Source: Limnephilus marmoratus
Lineage: Eukaryota; Arthropoda; Insecta; Trichoptera; Limnephilidae
Length of the DNA stretch: 64,000 nt
Reading direction: 5' to 3'
Assembly: GCA_917880885.1 (NCBI GenBank)
Contig: OU862909.1
Span: 35,276,405-35,340,404, forward strand
Shown here: one piece after another, positions 10,053-19,754 of the stretch
Numbering within the stretch: the stretch's first letter is position 1
Layout: the number at the start of each line of letters is the position of its first letter
Notes under the pieces: generated by a model
Databases searched by the model: none
What the model saw: only the letters and a program-made list of their open reading frames with translations
Told to the model about the DNA's origin: nothing
Program-made: the position numbers and the translations under genes

Positions 10053-10657
10053 ATCAAATTAATAGATAACTTTGTATTAACCACTTAATTATTTACAAAA
10101 ACCGACATGTTTCGTCAGCAAAGCTGACTTCTTCAGGGTTTTGACAGAACTAATTTTAAAAATAGACATACATAGGTAATAGAGACAAATAATAGACATT
10201 AATAATAAAATTGAAAGAAAATAATGTGTAGGAGACGAGGGGCAATATAGAACAATTAAAAATTTAAAAGGGGAATAGATTTAATAATGGGTCATTTAAA
10301 AACAATTTTTGATTATTAATAATATTTAAATTTGCATTAACACTCTTTTTAATCTCTAAAATTTCTAATCTATCCAACTTAAAGCCATTGACATTACAAT
10401 GTATTAATTCTATTCCACTGTTAAAATTAAAGGTATGACTAGTTTCTATTAAATAGTTTGCAAACTCCGAGAAACTATTATTATTTAAAGCTTTCATATG
10501 TTATTTAATCTTTATTTCAAAGTTTCTCGAAGTTTTACCTATATAAAAGAAATCACAGTCATTACATTTCAATTTATAAATTCCAGATTTTTTCATTTTT
10601 GAATCTCTATCTTTATTATTTACTATGTAATTTTTAAGTCTATTGTTTGCATAAAAT
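10053..10657 (-). pseudogene. Penelope-like element, 3' fragment with GIY-YIG domain
   Basis: The minus strand encodes the C-terminal part of a Penelope ORF: remnants of the GIY-YIG nuclease (YIGKTSRNFEIKIK, then a stop where other copies read E), then HMKALNNNSFSEFANYLIET and NLNIINNQKLFLNDPLL. The last two are almost identical to the copies at 19.0-21.1 kb. Reverse transcriptase is absent (5' truncation near 10657). The 3' end at low coordinates carries a hammerhead motif followed by TAAATAATTAAGTGG. Penelope proteins couple a reverse transcriptase to this nuclease; this copy is dead. Confidence 0.9.
10096..10143 (-). ncRNA. Hammerhead ribozyme in Penelope LTR-like end
   Basis: Minus-strand RNA order: stem I CAAAACC; core CUGAAGA (position 7 of the hammerhead core may be any base); extra A; stem II GUCAGC, loop UUU, GCUGAC (6 perfect pairs); GAAA; short stem III C-AU-G; GUC cleavage triplet; GGUUUUUG, which re-pairs with CAAAACC. 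Penelope-like elements are known to carry hammerheads in their LTR-like repeats, and the short stem III fits that class. The extra A between core and stem II is the only departure and is shared by sibling copies. Confidence 0.75.
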
Positions 10658-10895
10658 AATCAAATTAAAAATAAATATTATCAATTTTATAAAATTTTGT
10701 AAATTTTATTGAGTAAGATAAGAAAACAAAATTGAAATAATTAAACAAAGAGTGTTGGCTGAGTGCTAGATGTTTTTAAAATGTTCATACTAACAGGTGA
10801 AAATAAAGTAATATTGAGATCCGGTTGGATGTATTCATAATACTACAACGCACGAACTCTGAATGTTTCTTTCTATTACCACATTGACATTTCAA
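10658..10895. other. AT-rich spacer
   Basis: Short unassigned stretch between the Penelope fragment and the next LS SINE. No coding sequence or repeat recognised. Confidence 0.4.
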
Positions 10896-11190
10896 TTTTT
10901 CTTATATTAACTCCTCAGGGTCTGTCATCTTTGGGAATGCTATGCGGGGGTCTTTTAAAGGGAAGGAAAGAGAGGAAATTCTGGGAATGAAAAAGTTATG
11001 ACGGGGCGGGTAGAAATCCGGAGGTCAGTGTGTCCAGGAGTGACGTATGAATCCAATCCCATTCATTCTACCATCAAGGCCTGAAGGAACCTTATCCACA
11101 AGTAGCGAACCACTTGAGTTGACCTATTGCAGTGTTGGTTATCCAATGAATGGTTCCCGGGGCGGCGGCACCCACACTCGCCTCCCAAAT
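10896..11190 (-). mobile_element. LS SINE with internal deletions
   Basis: The minus-strand copy retains the head (CTCCCAAATT at its 5' end on plus, then CACTTGAGTTGACC, then TTGGTTATCCAATG) and part of the tail (TTTGGGAATGCTATGCGG). The hairpin half containing the second CCCTGAGG block is lost. Part of the middle block (GGAGTGACGTATGAATCC) is present. Confidence 0.75.
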
Positions 11191-11319
11191 TAAACGTTTA
11201 TTGAACCAAGACTTTATTCTTTTTACTTGTGGGCTGAGTGAGTTTCATCAAATGATTTTATTTAACGTCTAACTAGTGTAAACCGCTTAATACCTCCAGG
11301 TTGGCATATTTAGCTTAAT

Positions 11320-12660
11320 TTTGTGAAAATCATGACGACGCATGCTTCTTCCGCCAACCTTTTATGTACTCGTACTTGTGCAAATTATTACTCGCGAGTA
11401 TAGATATAAATTGAAAATTTAAATATAATCATTTTGCGGTTACATATCATTAATTACCATGATTGATGAAACTAAGAGTTTCTCTCAAAAATACCATAGC
11501 CTTTTCTTAAAGTCATTGCAAACATATGTTGTTTCCTAAATGGTTTTATTAATTAGTTTTTTAGGCTTTAAAATAGGCTGTAAATTTTACTGAGATGTGA
11601 TAGATACCCGATTTCAGCAACCAGAATTATTTTGTGAGGCAACTTAATACACAAGTAGGGGAGACCTGGGAGAGTTGTGACAATTTATAATTTAAGGGAT
11701 TTACAGGACAATTTATAATTTATGATCTATGTAAATTAAGCTAGCACCATTCCTTCCCTTTCCAAAACAATCATCAAAATTAATTAAAGTATTACGGTTT
11801 CCGAGAAAATCAACAAAAAGAACAACTACTCCCTCTGTCACAACTCCCCTATCACCGAGGTAAGTTGTGACAAGTACCGAGGTAAGTTGTGACAGATTTG
11901 TATTTAGACTATTTGAGTATTTAGACACTAGCAATGCCTTTACCAGTCTTTCGTGTATAGTTATTAGGCATTCTGAAACAAAAAAAGTAGTCATCCAGGA
12001 TGCAATATCACACTGCAAGTCCAAATATTTTTTTTATCGAAAATGATTTTTTTGAGACAAGCTTTTATTGCGGACTGCACTTGAAAGATTTGACCTTAAT
12101 ATACTAACGCACAAACACACATACAGACATCGTAAATTAATTTTAAAAAGTGTCGAAATAACCCAGCAGAAAAAAAGTCAAAAGGAGAGTTGTGACAGGC
12201 TGTCACAACTCTCCTAGGTGCTCAAAATTACAACTTGGTCCGAATAATGATTCATATTTTCTAAACACGATGCAAACACAAAAGATCAATGCAACGCTTT
12301 GAGACTTAAATAACCATACAACATAAGAAAAAATAAAACAACAACGCACATGTAATAAGACGTGATATAAATTCAATCAAAATTTTGAAGAAAAACTTAC
12401 TTTGCGCATTTTTTTGCATGCAGACGTCGTAATTACGCAACCGCTTCTCGTGCGTCGCCGGTGGGTACTGAGTGAAGTAGCGCGTCTCTAAAGCGACAAA
12501 CGAGCATTTTTACAATATCGCTAACTATTATAGATAGGGAGAAATCGTCTTTGTCACAACTCTCCTCTGTTACAACTCTCCTAGGTCTCCCCTAATACGA
12601 GCATCTCTTCCCATTGGCTGATATGATATTGAACGCAAATTAAAACAAATTAGTCTTTTA
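11320..12660. repeat. Repeat D copy split by a TIR element
   Basis: The left part (to 11657) and right part (from 12593) together resemble 8395-8575, and the left part also resembles 6480-6600. The interruption is the TA-flanked element at 11658-12592. Nothing coding is recognisable in D itself and its class is unknown. Confidence 0.55.
11658..12592. mobile_element. 935-bp TIR element with TA duplication and GAGAGTTGTGACA repeats
   Basis: It starts GGGGAGACCTGGGAGAGTTG and ends with the reverse complement of GGGGAGACCTAGGAGAGTTG, flanked by TA on both sides. The motif (G)AGAGTTGTGACA or its complement recurs inside at about 11838, 11872, 11892, 12186, 12200 and 12555, as subterminal transposase-site repeats often do. 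The uninterrupted relative at 8500 supports a TA target. The minus ORF at 11713-12024 (103 codons) is not recognisable as a transposase. A Tc1/mariner/pogo relationship fits the TA target but is inference. Confidence 0.75.
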
Positions 12661-13227
12661 ACAGTTTTCATTGCGCCAAGGAGTTTTCGTTAATTTTCTT
12701 ATCCGCTCCGTAGAAAAATATCTTCAAACACCTATGCTAGTGACATTAGTATCCAGTAGAGTAGCTCCAATTTCAATAAAACTTTTAAAATATATTGCAG
12801 CCCCTATATTTTATCGCAAAAGTTCTCACAACATCACAACAGTCAACCCATTCGAGTCATCCCACACACTTAGGCTAAAACGTTCCGTCAATTATTTGTC
12901 AAACGACTTAAAGAAACTAACCTTGCTTATAATATGGCAGAAGATATTAGCTATGAGTGTAGTGGGTCCCTAGTTCCGACCTACCTGAGGGCAACACACA
13001 ATACTCCCCCATGGGTGATATGTGTCCCGGGACCAATTGACCCCGCACCCACTCGTGTAAACCTGTCAATTATTGCCGGTGCAGGGACGGATCGATACTA
13101 AAGTCAACGTGTCTTCTATGTGGACGCGTTTTGCTCTAAATAAAATTCCATGGTTGTTTCTTGTCAATCGCCGTACAGCCGTATCGCCTTTCCATTGGGA
13201 CCTTTCCCATCCGTGAGGGAGGGGAAA
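12661..13227. other. Unassigned, moderately GC-rich stretch
   Basis: An open frame at 12671-12973 (100 codons, starts MRQGVFVNFL) has no recognisable domain. From 12960 to 13140 the sequence is less AT-rich than its surroundings (CCCCCATGGG, CCCCGCACCC) without a repeat relative in the window. A small palindrome at 13196-13236 (TTGGGACCTTT facing AAAGGTCCCAA) abuts the next element. Confidence 0.4.
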
Positions 13228-13373
13228 AGGTCCCAATTTTCGGGTTTCCGCATGTATCTCAAAAATGGTGCATCGCAGAGGAAAATTTTCTGAGCTTTTA
13301 CATATTCTTTGAAAATTTTCATCTGCGACGCACCGTTTTTGAGATACAAGCGGAAACCCGAAAATTGGGACCT
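13228..13373. mobile_element. Small inverted-repeat element (MITE-like)
   Basis: Arms of about 63 bp face each other: AGGTCCCAATTTTCGGGTTT at the left and its complement at the right, including ATCTCAAAAA and GCATCGCAGA variants with a few mismatches. The loop is only about 20 nt. Overlapping ORFs on both strands are by-products of the symmetry. Confidence 0.7.
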
Positions 13374-13449
13374 CCCCCCCCCTCCCCCCTAGCTCACCAC
13401 CTAGACGTCAGGACTTTTAGTATGTTCACATCCTAAGCACCCTAAACAA

Positions 13450-13758
13450 GTTTCTGAAGGAATCGCTTAGGTCCCTGCTCACGCACTCTACACCTCCTTT
13501 TGGAGCATTCATTGACTGGACTATCGTGCATGCAAGTCACACTAGTTTTATAAAGTAACGGAGTGCGGCTAATGCCTTTAGGGCGATTCCGCTATAGACG
13601 ATTCTCGACAGTAATTTTTAAATCGCAGTATTTGTTACTTTTTTTTATATCAGTTCAAAGAAGAAGGTCAATATTTAATAATAAAAAAAAATATTTGATT
13701 TTACTTCAATCATCAATTATCATTCGAAGAATCGGTATTTAAACTGTAAAATCACACC
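13450..13758. other. Unassigned
   Basis: Mostly single-copy sequence with no ORF of note. It contains AGGGCGATTCCGCTATAGAC at about 13580, which has the look of a TIR but has no partner that I found. Confidence 0.35.
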
Positions 13759-13918
13759 GTGCAACACTGGCGCGGAACAGCTGTTACCGATGGTTTGAAG
13801 TTATATTTTACTGCTAAACGTGTAGTGACAATATTAATTTATTCTTATGTGCCGAAAGATGTAAGTACTTGTTGTTATTTTTTAAGCATCGTTGACTACA
13901 AGAAGTCACTCTTTGCTT

Positions 13919-15172
13919 GTTGCACCCGCGATACAAAAGATATAAAAGTTTGTGTTTTTCACAGAAATAAAGTGCCAAAGTTTTGAAACTTTGTAAAAGT
14001 AAGAAGAAATTAAAGGCAAACTTGAATTAAACGTTTTTAAGAGTATAATGTTAGCTGAATTGAAATAAACGTTGACTCAAATCGGTTGCACCCGCGATTG
14101 TGTTGTTAGAATCGCGGGTGCAACTCTTTGACAACTACCCTTATTGTGTGATTTATCATATATTTTATTGTTTTTTATGCCTTCAATAATAATATATGCT
14201 GTGTATTACTAGTGATTTATATTTAATAGGTGTGTTTATATTATTTTCAGCTTTTTTTATAGAAATTCTATGATTTGGCATGCAGTCTCTCTGAAAAATC
14301 TTATTTTTATTAAAAAAAAAGCAGTTAAAAAAAAGATGGTCACGTTGGATGATAAATGGGAAGAGCTGAAAAATAAATCAGGCATTCAATCAAAACATTT
14401 CTTTCAATATGAAGACGGCGATACCATTTCCGTGGCGCGAACCTCAGTGTCTCGTCTCCAATTCACATTGGTTTTGAAATCTCCGAAAACCACAACTGAA
14501 ACAGAAAGTGATTGGGATGATAACAATCTGGAACCTCTTACAAATTACAAAATATAAAAAGAAATTCTAGAAAATAAGAAAAAAACAAATTTTTGTTTTT
14601 GAAAAGGATTGATGGATGTAGTATGTTAATAGAATTTTCGGCAAATTTGGACGTAACCGAAAAGAAATAATTCACATAAATGACAAAGAAGTGTACTGAT
14701 TAGTAATACGCATTGTTGGATTTGTTATTTCGGTCCTCTATCAGGGTTTATTGAAGTTTATATACACTTAAACTAGACGAGTTGCACCCGCGATAATTTG
14801 ATGTTGCACCCGCTATTGTTTAAAAAGCTAATAATTCATTGGTTGTTTTTGTTTTCTATATATTTGTTTATTTTTTTAGTAGATTAGTTTAACGCCTTAC
14901 GAAATATCAAGGCATAACATAATAGATGTATCACAATTAACAGACTTTTGTGTTTTTGTCTTATGATCTGGAAAGGGTGGGCCAAATTGGTTGCACCCGC
15001 GATCGCACTTTGAACCTCCCTCCTGACTATTTTGATATTTCAATTAAATTCTTATAAACCAATAAAAAGTAAACATGTTAAAATGTAGCTTTTCCAATAA
15101 TAATTTCATTAAAAATGTTTTTTGTTTTATTATTAGGAAGCTTTATATGCGTCTAAATGTTGCACCCGCGAT
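13919..15172. repeat. Cluster of seven GTTGCACCCGCGAT 14-mers
   Basis: Exact or near-exact copies at 13919-13932, 14085-14098, 14111-14124 (inverted), 14781-14794, 14803-14816 (one mismatch), 14990-15003 and 15159-15172. The flanks of the copies are unrelated, so only the 14 bases are conserved. The pair at 14085/14111 forms a perfect hairpin with a 12-nt loop. I saw no copy elsewhere in the window. It may be a set of protein-binding sites, for example subterminal repeats of a DNA transposon, or a regulatory array. Confidence 0.85.
14270..14557 (+). CDS. Hypothetical protein, 95 codons, inside the 14-mer cluster
   Basis: The frame starts MIWHAVSLKN, with a second Met at 14336, and ends LEPLTNYKI-stop. 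The N-terminal part is Lys-rich and the C-terminal part acidic (TETESDWDDNN). There is no signal peptide or membrane segment and I recognise no family. A splice-acceptor-like ttattttcag lies at 14241-14250, so it could be a terminal exon of a spliced gene rather than a complete one. Its position among the 14-mer repeats suggests that, if the cluster is a transposon, this is part of its protein. It could also be a chance ORF. Confidence 0.35.
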   Translation: MIWHAVSLKNLIFIKKKAVKKKMVTLDDKWEELKNKSGIQSKHFFQYEDGDTISVARTSVSRLQFTLVLKSPKTTTETESDWDDNNLEPLTNYKI

Positions 15173-15294
15173 ACTGGAATCACCCTTTACTACGTCTTCC
15201 GTGTTTATAATACATTTGTGGTCTTATCGGTACCGCTCCTTATGTTGTACCTAACGTGAATCTTACCTTGATTGTGATGCTTACTCTTAATTAC

Positions 15295-15511
15295 TAAAAT
15301 TAACTCCACACAGGAGGACTTGAGGAAAATAATTCCCCTCAGGGCTTATGTCATATTGTGGTTGATGTGTGCAACAAACCTCATCCCATGAACCCGGACA
15401 CCCTGCTAAGTCACCAAATGTAGCGAACCGCTTGGAGTGACCTATGGCAGAGGTGTTAGTTATCCAAGAAATGGTTCCCGGGCGGCGGTACCCATACTCA
15501 CCTCTCAAATT
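15295..15511 (-). mobile_element. LS SINE, internally deleted
   Basis: The head is complete (CACTTGGAGTGACC-type blocks on plus at 15430-15460 and CTCAAATTG at 15503-15511). The tail hairpin (CTCCACACAGGAGGACTTGA) is present, but most of the middle is missing, joining tail to head near 15360. Confidence 0.8.
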
Positions 15512-15824
15512 GAAAAAAATGGAATGAAAACGCCTGTCCCCTTTCGAAGTAGTAGTTTGCTTAGCGTCCTCAACATTTTCCACTAAGAACTTGTAACCTT
15601 TGTAAATCTGTTTTCCAGGCACATGAGAAATGTGAACGTATTGAAAAAGTTAGTTTAATCAATTATCATCTCACATTTCAGAAAACCTTTTTTTTTACAA
15701 TCCTTAACATACAACTATTGTGTTTTGCAAAATCCACCCCTGTGCTTAGAAGCGCATCGCCGGTCACAAGTCGCAAATCGCAGCCATTAGTCGGCCATCT
15801 TGTAACCTAACCTATAACGGGGAT

Positions 15825-16112
15825 ATGTTTATTGTCACTTACGGTGCTCTTGTGTCGGGAACTGGCCCTCAGTTGGGTGGTACAGGCGGGAGACACCATG
15901 CTTTCAGGACATCCCCATTTATTGGTCTGGAGACTATTCAAGTCAATTCAGTCACTCTCTACATCTACTGTTGTGCCGAATTTATTCTGACAGTATTAAA
16001 AGGAATGAAAGAAACACTTATGAATTGTCAGAATATGAATATGTTTGAATGTGCCTTTAAGCAAACAATAGACTCAGCAAGGGAATCACAAGTTAAAGAT
16101 CTTTATGGCTGA
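15825..16112 (+). CDS. Hypothetical 95-codon ORF
   Basis: The ORF starts MFIVTYGALV and ends ESQVKDLYG-stop, 19 bp before the mariner element. Base composition is more balanced than in surrounding AT-rich DNA, and there is a CCTAACCTATAACG stretch upstream. No domain is recognised and no splice sites are obvious. It may be a fragment of an unknown element or a chance ORF. Confidence 0.3.
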   Translation: MFIVTYGALVSGTGPQLGGTGGRHHAFRTSPFIGLETIQVNSVTLYIYCCAEFILTVLKGMKETLMNCQNMNMFECAFKQTIDSARESQVKDLYG

Positions 16113-16130
16113 AAAATGAAAATAATTTTA

Positions 16131-16810
16131 GGTCCTTACATATGAAATTGGCGTTTTGCCTGGCTGGCAACTTTGATCTCAAATATCTTCTCTTTGGTTA
16201 GGAATTCCAAATTCAAATTTATACAGCTATTTACTCATGTATTTGTGTTCCGAAAATTATAATTCATTGTTTTTCCTTTGCGTCACTTAGTTTACAAAAT
16301 GGAAAACTTGAAATATCGCGTTATTTACGAGTACGAGCTCCACCGTGGCACCAGTGCTGCAGAAACGGCTCGAAGGATTAATGGATGTGTATGGCGATGG
16401 TGCCGCAAAAGAAAACACAGTGTGTTTTTGGTTCCAACGTTTTCGTTCTAGAAATTTCGACCTGCAGAACAAGCCCCGTGGACGGCCGGAGACCAAAATT
16501 GATAATGAAGAATTGAAGGCTATTGTGGAAGTGGATCCATCGCAAACCACGTCCGAGCTAGCTGCAGGCTGCGGTGTTAGTGATAAAACTGTTAATCCAC
16601 TTGAAGCAAATTGGGAAGGTGAAAAAGCTTGAAAGGTGGGTACCTAACGAATTGAGTGAAGCAAATCAACAAACGCGCGTTAGAACGCTAGACCACACAC
16701 TGCACAACAGACGGCTACCAAATTAGAGGAGCTTCAATTGGAATGTCTAAGACATCCACCGTACTCTCCGGTTCCTCCCATACAAAAGGCCAATTTAATA
16801 TGTAAGGTCC
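16131..16810 (+). mobile_element. mariner element, internally deleted, TIRs intact
   Basis: Terminal inverted repeats GGTCCTTACATATGAAATTG and the complement of its 3' counterpart (GGACCTTACATATTAAATTG) are flanked by TA on both sides, as mariner requires. At 680 bp it is about half the normal mariner length. The interior retains the N-terminal third of the transposase and a short piece around NARPHTAQQTATKLEEL. It could only move with transposase from elsewhere. Confidence 0.9.
16299..16785 (+). pseudogene. mariner transposase, broken
   Basis: Starts MENLKYRVIYEYELHRGTSA (helix-turn-helix region). After ARRIN one extra base shifts the frame, and the second frame continues YGDGAAKENTV and FQRFRSRNFDLQNKPRGRPE to DPSQTTSELAAGCGVSDKTV. 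After NELSEANQQTRV a deletion removes about 170 codons with the first catalytic Asp. Sequence resumes at NARPHTAQQTATKL, the residue before N no longer being Asp, and stops at HPPYSP, so the third catalytic Asp of D,D34D is also lost. The product cannot be catalytic. Sequence resembles the mariner proteins fused in vertebrate SETMAR. Confidence 0.9.
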
Positions 16811-17439
16811 TAATATATATACCTAAATATATTGGAGGTTCTTGTTCCAGATTGATAGTTTTGGGGTGTGATTTTTCTGGGTGTGATGCGTAGTAAGATA
16901 TTATTAAAAGTAATCATCACGGTAGAGACGATAGTATGCCGCATCACTCTGTTTTAGAACATCATTTACGCACCAGATTTAAATAGTAATATTTTTAAAG
17001 TCTTAGAATGCCAAATTCTTTTAATCTCATTTCCTAAATCTGTATATTTGAAACAGGTTTTTGAATATTACAGGAATTTGGAATAGTTAAATCAATCCGC
17101 CATCTACCTGTATTCCGTAGATCAGTAATATTTTTGTCCCACCAATTGATTTTGAATGGGCACCTCTGCGTTAGGTGATCCTTTTTCTCAGACTCTTTCC
17201 CATACCCATATGTGAAATCCTAATATTATCATCCACTCTCCAAAAAAAAATCATGGCATGCTACAAATGATCTTTTGTGTCTGGTCACCACGCCTATGTT
17301 TTTTGTTACCTGCCATCTGTCTTCCACTTCCGAGCTTTCCAGGTCCTGCTCTGCGTAATTCAATTAAAACATAAAATTAATACCTCACACTTACACCTGT
17401 GCGCTGATCACTTTGCGAGCCCGCCCTTTCTTACAACCT
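16811..17439. other. Unassigned
   Basis: AT-rich to 17150, then more balanced. No ORF longer than about 60 codons and no recognised repeat. Confidence 0.4.
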
Positions 17440-17780
17440 GTTACCGTTGAACCGACTTCCTAACAATCTGTCAGGGCGGCCGATTGTGCGGGCGGCTCAA
17501 AGCGGAATGGCCTTCCGTGTCCGCCAATAAAAGTCATCAGGGATGAGATATGTCCCCCCGGAGCCACGTCCCGGATCCGCGTCCCGGTTGGGCGGGGCCC
17601 CATACATTACCGGGCCATGGTCGGCCGGTGACGTCGCCGCTAATTGAAAACTGAAATAATAAATCTCCTCCGCCCATGCACCGATTCCTTCCGATGAACA
17701 TTTGTTAGAACTGTGACACATTGATATTGATGGGTGTTTGCTTTGGCTCGCATACCTCGCAGTGCGCATTCAATTGCACG
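17440..17780. promoter_or_regulatory. GC-rich single-copy island 1 (candidate regulatory or exonic)
   Basis: A sharply bounded GC-rich stretch (GGCGGCCGATTGTGCGGGCG, CCCGGTTGGGCGGGGCCCC, GGCCGGTGACGTCGCC) inside very AT-rich DNA. No other copy in the window and no element hallmark. It includes a CRE-like TGACGTC and a CACGTG at about 17777. The minus ORF of 90 codons looks incidental. Candidate promoter or enhancer only. Confidence 0.35.
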
Positions 17781-18166
17781 TGGAAAATGAGTTACCTTCG
17801 TACACCTTCCAACCGATACATTAAGAGAAGAATTATGTTATTATTAAGTTAAAGTGCGTTAGCGTTAGGTCATACGTAACATGAAACGAGATTACCCCGG
17901 ATTAAATAAAATATTAGGTTATTATTATAAGGTAGATATTACAAAGACTCATCTTAATATTATGTTTTTAATAAATTATTACTAATTAAAAAGTAATACA
18001 TTTTGGGCTTGGTACATAATTATTGGTAAAAATGTTTGTGAAAACTATAGTTGTATCAAATATTTTGTTGATTAAGTAAAGGGTAAAAGCTCGTATGTGC
18101 CCGCAGTCTCGAAAAAAATTTAACCAATTTCGTTGAAAATTTCAAAGTTCGTTTATATATATATAT

Positions 18167-18448
18167 TTTTTTTATTTCTTTTATATAAATATTTAATAAT
18201 AATATTATTATATTAATAAAAACAGTTTATTTTTTAAGAAGTTCTGCTGTGTAATTATTATTACGCGTGATTGCTGTTTCGCCTTCTGAAGCATTATCAA
18301 ACTGACAGTCTGAAGACAGTTTGAAGACCTTCAGAAGGCGAAACAGCTGTCACGCGTAATAATAATTAAACAGCAGAACTCGTTTAAAAATAAACTGTTT
18401 TTATTAATTTAATAATAATATTATTGAATACATAAAAGAAATAAAAAT
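18167..18448. repeat. Long inverted repeat with ribozyme-like arms
   Basis: Arms of about 125 bp (left about 18167-18292, right about 18325-18448) share GTTCTGCTGT, AATTATTATTACGCG, GCCTTCTGAAG and AACAGTTTATTTTT with small gaps, and the loop is about 32 nt. In each arm, read outward, comes CUUCAGAAGGC then GAAACAGC. The right arm continues UGUC and has UUGAAGA upstream, resembling a hammerhead with a C-to-U change at the first core base. This fits two Penelope-type ends joined head to head, but no Penelope ORF is attached. Confidence 0.7.
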
Positions 18449-18780
18449 TAAAATGAAACCACAAATTAAACTTGATAACAATAAACAAATTCGTTTTTAT
18501 TAATGGCAGGAGTATTTGGAGAGTAGAAAAATAATACGTATTAGTATTTCGAGTGGTAGAAGCCGGGTCCGCTAGGAATAAATTAGACTGCGCACGGATT
18601 GCAGTTACCAATTAGATTTTTTATTTCGGTTTTTTGAGCATTTTTCTCAGTGTTTTAATACGACAATTCCGTTGACAAAAACTGAACAATTTTTATAATT
18701 TGACCAGTTTATGCCGTTTTATTTTAATTTAATGAAAACAAATCACTTTGCAAACATGATTTATTTAATCAAAATTATCA
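18449..18780. other. AT-rich, unassigned
   Basis: No repeat relative or coding sequence recognised. The minus ORF at 18384-18611 is low-complexity Phe/Tyr/Ile-rich sequence. Confidence 0.4.
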
Positions 18781-18782
18781 AC

Positions 18783-18830
18783 GAATTTCGAAACCAATGC
18801 TTTCCTCGTCAGAAATGAAAATTAACAAAA
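18783..18830 (-). ncRNA. Hammerhead-like motif, weak stem I
   Basis: Minus-strand order CUGACGA, extra G, GAAAGC, loop AUU, GGUUUC, then GAAA and UUCGUU. Stem II pairs over five of six positions, but the flanking strands barely pair. A related fragment (GGTTTCGAAACATGTTGATA) lies at about 21603 on plus. Confidence 0.35.
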
Positions 18831-18991
18831 ATAGAAATAGACAAACAAATAGAGATAAATGAGCGCGTAAGTATGTAACATCTTTACGCGTATGGACAAA
18901 AAACATTAAAAGAATAGTGATTGATTAGTTAAAGGTAGATAACATAAAAAAAACAATAATGTTGTTTTTTTTTGGAAATAATTAAGTATAT

Positions 18992-19742
18992 TCAAATTAA
19001 TAGATAACTTTGTATTAACCACTTAATTATTTACAAAAACCGACATGTTTCGTCAGCAAAGCTGACTTCTTCAGGGTTTTGACAGAACTAATTTGAAAAA
19101 TAGACATACATAGGTAATAGAGAAAAAGAATAAACATAAACAATAATAAAATTTTGAAAGAGAATAATGTGTAGGAGACGAGGGGCAATATAGAACAATT
19201 AAAAATTTAAAAGGGGAATAGATTTAATAACGGGTCATTTAAAAACAATTTTTGATTATTAATAATATTTAAATTTGCATTAACACTCTGTCTAATCTAT
19301 AAAATTTCTAATTTATCCAAGTGAAAGCCATTGGCATTACAATGTATTAATTCTATTCCACTGTTAAAATTAAAGGTATGACTAGTTTCTATTAAATGGT
19401 TGGCAAACTGCGAGAAGCTATTATTATTTAAAGCTTTCATATGCTCTTTAATCCTTATTTCAAAGTTTCTCGAAGTTTTACCTATATAAAAGAAATCACA
19501 ATCATTACATTTCAATTTATAAATTCCAGATTTTTTTCATTTTTGAATCTCTATCTTTATTATTTACTATGTAATTTTTAAGTCTGTTGTTTGCATAAAA
19601 TTCAGGAATAATTTCATTAGGTACATCTTTTTTATTGAATTAGAAATCTTATTATTAAAATACATCATTTTCCTCCATTTTTTCTCTTCTTTATCCTTTT
19701 GTACAGGGTAGATGTATGATCTAAGGAAATTATTCTTGTATT
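18992..19742 (-). pseudogene. Penelope-like element, 3' fragment (minus), GIY-YIG domain
   Basis: The minus strand reads CNDCDFFYIGKTSRNFEIRI, then KEHMKALNNNSFSQFANHLI: a GIY-YIG nuclease core with its conserved Arg (the R of FEIRI) and the EH that follows. Upstream are frameshifted pieces matching the plus copy at 20330-20500. Truncated at about 19742, inside the linker between reverse transcriptase and nuclease. Its 3' end at low coordinates holds a hammerhead. It lies head to head with the next copy. Confidence 0.9.
19034..19081 (-). ncRNA. Hammerhead ribozyme in Penelope end
   Basis: All segments (CAAAACC, CUGAAGA, GUCAGC-UUU-GCUGAC, GAAA, CAUGUC, GGUUUUUG) are identical to the copies at 10096-10143 and 20988-21035. 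The order and pairing are those of a type I hammerhead with a two-base-pair stem III. Confidence 0.75.
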
Positions 19743-19754
19743 TTTTTTTTTACT

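Noticed and set aside
17497..17769. 90-codon minus ORF in GC-rich island 1
   Set aside because: No domain, no start context or splice evidence. GC-rich DNA keeps frames open by chance.
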